From an uncultured Rhodospirillales bacterium (lineage in GTDB: Bacteria; Pseudomonadota; Alphaproteobacteria; Acetobacterales; Acetobacteraceae), in NCBI GenBank assembly GCA_903928045.1, contig CAIYPH010000186.1:1-5293 (forward strand): a stretch of 5,293 nucleotides of DNA. Direction: 5' to 3'. A program made the translations under genes and the position numbers. Each line of letters begins with the position of its first letter. Within the stretch, counting starts at the first letter, position 1. Below the pieces are notes generated by a model, which was not told where the DNA came from, did not search any database, and was given only the letters and a program-made list of their open reading frames with translations. Positions 1-4,791 of the stretch are shown here, piece after piece.

Positions 1-738
1 CATGAAGGCGGTGATCGCCTGCACGGTCTCGGTCAGCGCCGCGTCATCGGCCGCGATGGTGGCCTTGGGAAAGCGGGCGCGAAGATCGCCGAGCAGGGCG
101 TCGTCGGGTTCGGCGAAGCCGAGATAACAGACGCCGGTGGCCGTCGCGCCGACCAGTAGGCGGCCGAAGGGGCTGTCGGCCAAGGCGGTGCGGATGGTTT
201 CGCCGGCGCCGCCGCGGCGGAGCGCGCCAGGGGTCATGCCGAGCAGCTTGCCGGTATCCTCGTAGACACGGGATTCGGAGCCGAACCCGGCCTCGGCCAC
301 CGCGTCGGCTACCCGTGCGCCGCCGGTGAGGGCGGCCTGGAGGCGGCGGGCGCGGACGCCCTCGGCGTAGGAGCGCGGGGTGACGCCGGTGTGGTCGCGG
401 AACATGCGCAGGAAATGGAAGCGCGAATAGCCGGAGCGCTCGGCCAGCGCCTCCAGCGAGGGGATCGCCGGTTCCGCCTCGATGAAGGCGCAGGCATCCG
501 CCACCACGGCTTTCGCGATGCCGGCCCGCTCGCCCTTGGGGTCGCAGCGCTTGCAGGCGCGGAACCCCGCCGCTTCCGCTTCGGCGGTGTCGACGAAATA
601 GCGCACATTGCCGCGCTTCGGGGGCGGGGAGGGGCAGCCGGGCTTGCAGTAGATGCCCATCGTGGTGACGGCGTAGAGAAAATCGGCCGGGCGCCGATTG
701 GCCACCAAATGCCAGCGCGTGTCATCGATTGTGCTCAT
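1..738 (-). CDS. ada: Ada: methyl-phosphotriester sensor, AraC-type regulator and O6-methylguanine-DNA methyltransferase (C-terminal part outside window)
   Basis: An open frame of 246 codons runs from the ATG at 738 to the window edge without a stop. Residues 20-65 are the Ada zinc domain: the motif GIYCKPGCPS and the later ACKRC supply the four zinc cysteines C31, C35, C62 and C65. By homology with E. coli Ada (C38), C31 would accept methyl groups from DNA phosphotriesters and so switch on activator function. Residues about 75-175 form an AraC-type double helix-turn-helix, with SLEALAERSGYSRFHFLRMF, then a second helix pair ending in LGMTPGAL. From about residue 180 (GETIRTALADSPFGRLLVGA) the methyltransferase domain begins; its PCHR active site would lie beyond the left edge. 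A Shine-Dalgarno AAAGGA (746-751, minus) sits 7 bases before the ATG. The gene diverges from the acyl-CoA synthetase. Known Ada proteins activate their own promoter and other alkylation-repair genes; no clear Ada box is visible here. Odd point: the loop after C35 reads PSPPPKRGN, lacking the usual arginine and glutamate. Confidence 0.93.
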   Translation of the reverse strand, partial: MSTIDDTRWHLVANRRPADFLYAVTTMGIYCKPGCPSPPPKRGNVRYFVDTAEAEAAGFRACKRCDPKGERAGIAKAVVADACAFIEAEPAIPSLEALAERSGYSRFHFLRMFRDHTGVTPRSYAEGVRARRLQAALTGGARVADAVAEAGFGSESRVYEDTGKLLGMTPGALRRGGAGETIRTALADSPFGRLLVGATATGVCYLGFAEPDDALLGDLRARFPKATIAADDAALTETVQAITAFM

Positions 739-773
739 CGGGGCGTCCTTTCGCCGAAACGGGTGAGCGGAAG

Positions 774-800
774 ATGGCGCGCCGGCCCGCCCGGCGCCAT
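774..800. repeat. Inverted repeat in the divergent ada / acyl-CoA synthetase control region
   Basis: ATGGCGC at 774-780 is repeated in inverted form as GCGCCAT at 794-800, a perfect 7-bp match around a 13-base GC-only centre. Half-site centres are 20 bp apart, about two helical turns, as for many dimeric repressor or activator sites. It lies upstream of both genes, 36 bp from the ada start and about 90 bp from the synthetase start. It could be an operator for either gene, or simply a chance match in DNA this rich in G and C. No specific regulator can be named from the sequence. Confidence 0.35.
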
Positions 801-816
801 CCGCCCATTGCGCCGG

Positions 817-844
817 TTCACTTCGCCGCCAAAAGCAGTAGGAT
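817..844 (+). promoter_or_regulatory. Possible sigma-70-type promoter for the acyl-CoA synthetase
   Basis: TTCACT (817-822) and TAGGAT (839-844) each match 4 of 6 bases of the -35 and -10 consensus, with a 16-base spacer. Transcription would start near 851 and give a leader of about 38 bases. This is a weak match found by eye. It conflicts with the alternative reading in which AGGA at 840-843 is a ribosome binding site for the short frame at 851. Confidence 0.25.
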
Positions 845-850
845 CGACGC

Positions 851-889
851 ATGAAACGGCCCGGATACAGGGCAGAGGGAGGAATATGA
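851..889 (+). other. Possible 12-residue leader reading frame coupled to the acyl-CoA synthetase
   Basis: ATG at 851 opens a frame of 12 codons (MKRPGYRAEGGI) that ends at TGA 887-889. The stop overlaps both candidate starts of the synthetase (ATG 886 and ATG 889) in the sequence ATGATG. AGGA at 840-843 stands 7 bases before the ATG and could be its ribosome binding site. Stop-start overlaps of this kind are typical of translational coupling. The peptide has no run of one amino acid, so it does not look like an attenuator. It could be a chance frame; whether 840-843 is transcribed at all is unknown. Confidence 0.25.
878..882 (+). promoter_or_regulatory. Ribosome binding site that decides the synthetase start
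   Basis: GGAGG at 878-882, within the longer purine run AGAGGGAGGAA, is a near-perfect Shine-Dalgarno. It is 6 bases from ATG 889 but only 3 bases from ATG 886. The spacing favours 889, although both methionines are in frame and differ by a single residue. Confidence 0.75.
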
Positions 890-2451
890 TGCTGCAACTG
901 ACGCAATTGCTCCATCGCGCCGTGCAAATCAACGGCCAGGGAACCGCGACCGTCTGCGGCGAGCGCCGGCGGAGTTGGACGGAATCCCGCGATCGCATCG
1001 CCCGCTGTGCCGCCGCCGTCACCGCGCTGGGCTGCGCGCCTGGCGATCGGGTGGCGATCCTCGCGCTGAACAGCGACCGCTATTTCGAAGGGTTGTTCGG
1101 CCTTGCCTGGGGCAATTTCATCGTGGTGCCGATCAACACGCGGCTCGCGCCGCCCGAGATCGCCTTCTGGCTGTCGGACTCCGGGTGCAAGGCGCTGCTG
1201 GTGGATGACGTCTTCCTCCCCGTGCTGCCCGCCGTGCGGGCCTTGGCGCCGGAGTTGCAGCATATCGTCCATATCGGCGACGGGCCGACGCACGTGGGCG
1301 CCCATGGCTACGAGGCGATTCTCGCCGCCGCCACGCCGGGGCCGGATATCTGCGGCAGCGGGGACGAGATTGCCGCCCTGTTCTATACCGGCGGCACGAC
1401 CGGACGCTCCAAGGGCGTGATGTTGAGTCACAACAATATCGTGCTCAACATGCTGAACACCTTGTCGATCATCCATTTCCAGCCGGATCCGGTCTATATC
1501 CACGCGCCGCCGATGTTCCATATCGCCGATGCGACGATGACGTTCGTCTCCACCGGCATCGGCGCGAAACAGATATTCATGGCGCGATTCGATCCCGCGG
1601 GCTTCCTCGCTCTGGTGCAGGAGCACCGGGCGACCGATGCGTTGCTGGTGCCGACCATGGTGAACATGGTGGTGAACCATCCGGATATCGGGAAGTACGA
1701 TCTCTCCAGCCTCAAGCACGTCATCTACGGGGCCTCGCCGATGCCCGAGGCGGTGATCCGCAAGGCGCTGGAGGTGATGCCCCAGGCCAGTTTCACCCAG
1801 GCCTATGGCCAGACCGAGGCGGCCCCGGTGCTGACGCTGCTCGACGCGCGCGACCACGGCACCTCGCCCGACCAGCTCCGCCGCATGCGCTCGGCCGGCC
1901 GCGGCGTGCTCGGCTGGGACGTCCGCATCCATGACGAGGATGACAACGAGGTGCCGCGCGGCACGATCGGCGAAATCTGCGGCCGCGGGCCGGCGATGAT
2001 GCGCGGCTACTGGAAGCTGCCTGAGCTTACCGCGCAGACGCTGCGCAATGGCTGGCTGCACACCGGCGACGGCGGCTACATGGACGAGGACGGCTACATC
2101 TATATCGTCGACCGGCTGAAGGACATGATCGTCTCGGGCGGCGAGAACGTCTACTCGGCGGAGGTGGAAAGCGCGGTCTACAGCCATCCCGCCGTCGCCG
2201 AATGCGCGGTGATCGGGGTGCCCGATGCGAAGTGGGGCGAGCGGGTGCATGCGATCGTGCGCTGCAAGCCCGGCATGAGCGTCAGCGAGGCCGAGTTGAT
2301 CGCCCACTGCCATACGCTGATCGCCGGCTTCAAATGCCCGCGCTCGGTGACCTTCCGCGAGGAGGCGCTGCCGCTGTCGGGGGCCGGGAAGATCCTGAAG
2401 ACCGATCTGCGCAAGCCCTTTTGGGAGGGGCAGGCGCGGCAGGTGCACTAG
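889..2451 (+). CDS. Acyl-CoA synthetase (AMP-forming, ANL superfamily; fatty-acid-CoA ligase-like)
   Basis: This 520-residue enzyme should activate a carboxylic acid with ATP to an acyl-adenylate and then form the acyl-CoA thioester. The full ANL motif set is present in order: the phosphate-binding loop YTGGTTGRSKG (166-176), YGQTE (306-310), GWLHTGD (388-394), the hinge-region DRLKDMIVSGGENVY (408-422), and the C-terminal catalytic lysine K501 in GAGKILK. The length is normal for the family and there is no signal peptide, so it is probably cytoplasmic. Overall style resembles FadD-like medium- or long-chain and aromatic acyl-CoA ligases; the substrate cannot be read from sequence. The frame is open upstream to 391, but that stretch is antisense to ada and the strong GGAGG at 878-882 places the start at 889 (or 886). 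The stop TAG overlaps the stop of the convergent exporter gene. The acyl-CoA dehydrogenase further right on the same strand could act on its product, but they are not in one operon. Confidence 0.95.
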   Translation: MLQLTQLLHRAVQINGQGTATVCGERRRSWTESRDRIARCAAAVTALGCAPGDRVAILALNSDRYFEGLFGLAWGNFIVVPINTRLAPPEIAFWLSDSGCKALLVDDVFLPVLPAVRALAPELQHIVHIGDGPTHVGAHGYEAILAAATPGPDICGSGDEIAALFYTGGTTGRSKGVMLSHNNIVLNMLNTLSIIHFQPDPVYIHAPPMFHIADATMTFVSTGIGAKQIFMARFDPAGFLALVQEHRATDALLVPTMVNMVVNHPDIGKYDLSSLKHVIYGASPMPEAVIRKALEVMPQASFTQAYGQTEAAPVLTLLDARDHGTSPDQLRRMRSAGRGVLGWDVRIHDEDDNEVPRGTIGEICGRGPAMMRGYWKLPELTAQTLRNGWLHTGDGGYMDEDGYIYIVDRLKDMIVSGGENVYSAEVESAVYSHPAVAECAVIGVPDAKWGERVHAIVRCKPGMSVSEAELIAHCHTLIAGFKCPRSVTFREEALPLSGAGKILKTDLRKPFWEGQARQVH

Positions 2452-3074
2452 CCGGCGAGCAGCCGGGCGGCTGAGGTGGCTGCGAAGTAGAGCATCAGCA
2501 GGCCAGTGATGGTTCGCACCGCGACGTCCCAGGTCCGGCCCGAGGCGGTGCGGCGGAGCAGCAGTACGATGCCGGACCACAGGAAACCCCATGCGAGCAC
2601 CGCGATCACTACGCCGGCGATGATGCTCAGCATGGCGGCGAGGCCTTGGCCGCTCATCTCCGGGCGGCCGATGGCGGCGAGCCAGAAGGCAATGTTCCAG
2701 GGGCTGGTCAGCGCCAAGGTGAGGCCCAGAAGATAGCTCGCGCGTGCATCATCGAACTTCGCCGCCGGAGCGGGGGCGACCTGGAAGCTGCGCCAGGCGC
2801 CGCGCAGGAAGGTGACGCCGAGGAAGAGCAGAAGGCCGACCGAGAGCACCCCCATGATCAGCCGCATGGTCGGTCCCTGGAAGATCACGCCGACGCCGAG
2901 TGCGACCACAAGGGCCCAAATGACGTCGCCGGTGGTGGCGCCGAGGATGAGGCCGTAGCCGGCCCAGAAGCCGCGCGCCAGGCTGCGTCGGGCGATTTCG
3001 GCGTTGATCGGGCTGGGCGGCCAGGCGACGGACCAGCCGAGGAGGAATCCGTAGGCGAAGAGGGACGGGAGCAT
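2448..3074 (-). CDS. LysE/RhtB-family amino-acid exporter
   Basis: A 208-residue hydrophobic protein of typical LysE/RhtB length, expected in the inner membrane with about six helices. Hydrophobic stretches lie at about 3-19, 39-65, 70-91, 113-136, 145-174 and 187-206. Family features include an N-terminal helix ending in a proline-rich turn and Asn (PPSPINAE, 19-26), followed by RRSLARGFWAGYG and an acidic residue D50 in TTGDVIWAL, and SPWNIAFWLAAIG (124-136), which corresponds to the conserved NPK-type region of LysE proteins. Members export amino acids such as lysine, arginine, homoserine or threonine, or related compounds; the substrate here is unknown. ATG 3074 is chosen because it begins directly at the first helix; neither it nor the in-frame ATG 3104 (10 residues longer) has a clear ribosome binding site. 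The gene diverges from the lipoprotein gene and converges on the acyl-CoA synthetase, with overlapping TAG stops. Confidence 0.88.
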   Translation of the reverse strand: MLPSLFAYGFLLGWSVAWPPSPINAEIARRSLARGFWAGYGLILGATTGDVIWALVVALGVGVIFQGPTMRLIMGVLSVGLLLFLGVTFLRGAWRSFQVAPAPAAKFDDARASYLLGLTLALTSPWNIAFWLAAIGRPEMSGQGLAAMLSIIAGVVIAVLAWGFLWSGIVLLLRRTASGRTWDVAVRTITGLLMLYFAATSAARLLAG

Positions 3075-3158
3075 GCGCCAGCAGTGGCCGGGCAAGGGGG
3101 GCATGTCAACGCCGTGCTTAAAGGTTGCGCCGACGCGGCGGAGCGGTGCAGATGCGCG

Positions 3159-3164
3159 CATAAT
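3159..3164 (+). promoter_or_regulatory. Possible -10 element of the lipoprotein gene
   Basis: CATAAT matches 5 of 6 bases of the sigma-70 -10 consensus and stands out as the most AT-rich spot of a very GC-rich 111-bp gap. Transcription would begin near 3171 and give a leader of about 15 bases containing the GGAG ribosome binding site at 3176-3179. No good -35 hexamer is found 16-18 bases upstream, so the assignment is tentative. Confidence 0.35.
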
Positions 3165-3185
3165 TGCGTGTGCTCGGAGTCCTCG

Positions 3186-3755
3186 ATGCGTCGTCCTGCT
3201 TTTTCGCTCATTGCCGTCGCGCTTGCGGCCAGCAGTCTGTTCGGCTGCACCCCGGCCCCCCCGCCGGCGCCGCCGGTTGTGGTCGCGGCGCCCGTGCCGC
3301 CGAAGCCGGAGCCGCCGACGCAGAATGCGCCGATGTGCGCCCGCGCGGCGGAGAAGGACGCGTTTGACGTCTCCGCGCTGAAGAGCAACCTGATGGTGAC
3401 CGCCGTCACCTGCAAATCGGAGGAGCGCTACAACACGTTCATCCGCCAGTTCCAGCCCTATCTGGCCAGCAACGACAAGACGCTGACCGGCTATTTCAAC
3501 CGCGCCTATGGCAAGCGGGCGCAGTCGCAGCAGGATGACTACATCACCTCGCTGGCCAATGCGCAGTCGCAGTTCGGCATCCGGCACGGCACGCTGTTCT
3601 GCGAGCAGAACCTCGGGCTGTTCGACGAGGTGATGACGCTGAAATCGCCGACGGAGCTGCCAGGCTTCGCCGCGGCCAAGCCGATCCAGCAGGCGCTGGC
3701 GGTGCAGGAATGCCCGTCGGCCCCGCCGCCCACCCCGGCCAAGAAGAAGCCCTGA
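3186..3755 (+). CDS. Conserved proline-rich lipoprotein of unknown function
   Basis: A 189-residue secreted protein. Residues 1-21 form a lipoprotein signal: two arginines, a hydrophobic core (AFSLIAVALAASS) and a lipobox LFGC with C21 as the lipidation site. The phenylalanine in the lipobox is less usual but tolerated. Residues 22-49 are a proline/alanine/valine linker of the kind that spans the periplasm or peptidoglycan. The folded part (about 50-176) has four cysteines, C51, C76, C139 and C176, enough for two disulfides, and a polar, probably helical core (SEERYNTFIRQFQPYL, NRAYGKRAQSQQDDYITSLANAQSQFG). The C-terminus is another proline-rich tail ending in KKKP. I recall similar uncharacterised proteins from Rhodospirillales but cannot name a function. 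The start is supported by GGAG at 3176-3179, 6 bases before the ATG, and by the signal peptide. The upstream extension of this frame is antisense to the exporter and was not used. The stop abuts that of the convergent reductase gene. Confidence 0.85.
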   Translation: MRRPAFSLIAVALAASSLFGCTPAPPPAPPVVVAAPVPPKPEPPTQNAPMCARAAEKDAFDVSALKSNLMVTAVTCKSEERYNTFIRQFQPYLASNDKTLTGYFNRAYGKRAQSQQDDYITSLANAQSQFGIRHGTLFCEQNLGLFDEVMTLKSPTELPGFAAAKPIQQALAVQECPSAPPPTPAKKKP

Positions 3756-3767
3756 TCAGGCGCTTCT
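3745..3767. terminator. Probable bidirectional terminator hairpin across two abutting stop codons
   Basis: AGAAGCCCT (3745-3753) can pair with AGGCGCTTCT (3758-3767), giving nine base pairs with one bulged C at 3761 and a GATC loop. The palindrome CCTGATCAGG forms the top, and the two TGA stops (3753-3755 plus, 3756-3758 minus) sit in its loop and stem. On the minus strand the hairpin is followed by the pyrimidine-rich TCTTGG, so the end reads GCTTCTTCTTGG, a modest U-rich tail. On the plus strand no T-run follows. It best fits an intrinsic-like terminator for the reductase transcript, possibly also used by the lipoprotein transcript. Confidence 0.45.
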
Positions 3768-4703
3768 GTCGGACCAGACCAGGGCTGCGGCGGCGAGGTC
3801 TTCGATGGCGCTGCCGACGGATTTGAAGAGGGTGATTTGGTCGGCGGTTTGGCGGCCTGGGGATTCGCCGCGGCAGAGGGTGAAGAGGGAGCCGGCGATG
3901 GCGTTGGGGGCGAAGGCGCCGGATGCGATGGGCTGGGTGAGGTCGCCGGCTTCGGCCAGCGCCGCTTCGGTGTCGATGTAGACGCGGGCGCGCGATATGG
4001 CGGCGTCGTCGGTTTCGCGCATGTCGGGGCGGTAGCCGCCGATGAGGTCGAGATGGCTGCCGGGCTGCAGCCAATCGCCGCGCACCAGGGGTTCGGCGGC
4101 GAGGGTCGCGCAGGAGATGATGTCGGCGGTGCGCACGGCGGGTTCGAGGTCTTCCACGGCTTCGGCTTCGTGGCCCTCGGCGCGCAACTTGGCGGCCAGG
4201 GCCAGGGCGCCCTCGGGCCGGCGGTTCCAGACGCGGATGGTGCGGATGGGGCGGATGGCGGAATAGGCATCGGCCATCATGCCGGCGATATGGCCGGAGC
4301 CGACGATCAGCAGGGATGAGGCGTCCGGCCGGGCGAGGTAGTCGCCGGCCAGCGCCGAGGCGGCGGCGGTGCGGCGGCCGGTGATTTCGTTGCCGTCGAT
4401 CAGCGCGAGATGCTGCCCGGTTTCGCCGTCGCACAGCAGGTAGGTGGAGAAGACGGAGTTGAGGCCGCGCTTGCCGTTCTCGGGGAAGACGGTGACGATT
4501 TTTACCCCCATCGCCGCGGCTCCTCGCCAGGCCGGCATCAGCAGCAGCGTGCCGTTGGCATCCTCCAGGATATGGCGATGGCGCAGCGGCACGGTGGCGC
4601 CGGCGATGAAGGCGGCACGCAGGGCGGCGATGAGGCGCGGGAAGGCGAGGCTCTGCCTGGCGCTCGGCAGGTCGATAACGACGGGTCCGGGATGGTCGGT
4701 CAT
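3756..4703 (-). CDS. Ornithine cyclodeaminase/mu-crystallin family protein, probably an NAD(P)H ketimine (delta1-pyrroline-2-carboxylate) reductase
   Basis: A 315-residue cytoplasmic protein of normal family length. Landmarks in order: RHRH (41-44), GVKIVTVFPEN with K68 (equivalent to the substrate-carboxylate lysine of the family), GNEITGRRTAAASALAG with R111 or R112 (103-120), the Rossmann dinucleotide loop IVGSGHIAGMMA (133-144), WNRR after the second strand (159-162), ADIISCAT (193-200), and HLDLIGGYRPDMRETDD (217-233), ending with TLFKSVGSAIEDLAAA (291-306). In true ornithine cyclodeaminase the region at 222-230 reads GGDCPGKTE with a catalytic aspartate; here that position is Y224. The GxxRPDxRExDD form is that of mu-crystallin and pyrroline-2-carboxylate reductases, so imine reduction is the better guess. 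ATG 4703 is used; an in-frame TTG at 4718 would add five residues. No strong ribosome binding site is seen. The gene diverges from the acyl-CoA dehydrogenase and converges on the lipoprotein gene. Confidence 0.9.
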   Translation of the reverse strand: MTDHPGPVVIDLPSARQSLAFPRLIAALRAAFIAGATVPLRHRHILEDANGTLLLMPAWRGAAAMGVKIVTVFPENGKRGLNSVFSTYLLCDGETGQHLALIDGNEITGRRTAAASALAGDYLARPDASSLLIVGSGHIAGMMADAYSAIRPIRTIRVWNRRPEGALALAAKLRAEGHEAEAVEDLEPAVRTADIISCATLAAEPLVRGDWLQPGSHLDLIGGYRPDMRETDDAAISRARVYIDTEAALAEAGDLTQPIASGAFAPNAIAGSLFTLCRGESPGRQTADQITLFKSVGSAIEDLAAAALVWSDRSA

Positions 4704-4778
4704 GGGGGCTCGCTGCAAATCCAGCCGCGAGGCTAGTCGAGGTTCCGCCGCGCGTCACCGCGCCTTGTTGGCGGCGGC

Positions 4779-4784
4779 GAGGAG
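4779..4784 (+). promoter_or_regulatory. Ribosome binding site that favours the upstream start of the acyl-CoA dehydrogenase
   Basis: GAGGAG at 4779-4784 is 7 bases before ATG 4792. The alternative ATG 4822, which matches the usual family N-terminus MDFALS, has no comparable purine run. The rest of the 88-base divergent gap (4704-4791) shows no convincing promoter; the only repeat noticed is CGAGG at 4728-4732 and again at 4738-4742, ten bases apart. Confidence 0.55.
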
Positions 4785-4791
4785 CGGCAGG

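Noticed and set aside
309..725. Minus-strand frame starting MTRAGIWWPIG
   Set aside because: It is in the wrong frame relative to ada; the true ada frame starts at 738 and runs off the window edge.
739..885. Search for an Ada-binding box controlling ada
   Set aside because: GCGCAA occurs on the minus strand near 808-813, but no accompanying A-box or -35-like element in the expected arrangement could be recognised.
391..888. Open upstream extension of the acyl-CoA synthetase frame
   Set aside because: It is antisense to the clearly coding ada gene, shows no family similarity, and a strong ribosome binding site marks the start at 886/889.
2452..2466. CCGGC-GAGCA-GCCGG hairpin just after the synthetase stop, a possible terminator
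   Set aside because: Only five base pairs with no T-run, inside the exporter coding region; such stems are common in DNA this GC-rich.
3104..3109. Perfect TTGACA on the minus strand, a possible -35 for the exporter gene
   Set aside because: No acceptable -10 hexamer lies 16-18 bases downstream, and such a promoter would start the RNA at about the start codon.
2646..3185. Open upstream extension of the lipoprotein frame
   Set aside because: It overlaps the exporter gene on the other strand, reads as low-complexity charged sequence, and would bury the lipoprotein signal peptide inside a protein.
3075..3587. Open upstream extension of the exporter frame
   Set aside because: It is antisense to the lipoprotein gene and rich in arginine and glycine, as expected of a GC-rich shadow frame.
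4704..4718. TTG at 4718 as start of the ornithine cyclodeaminase-family gene
   Set aside because: It adds only MQRAP, has no better ribosome binding site, and ATG 4703 gives a normal family N-terminus.
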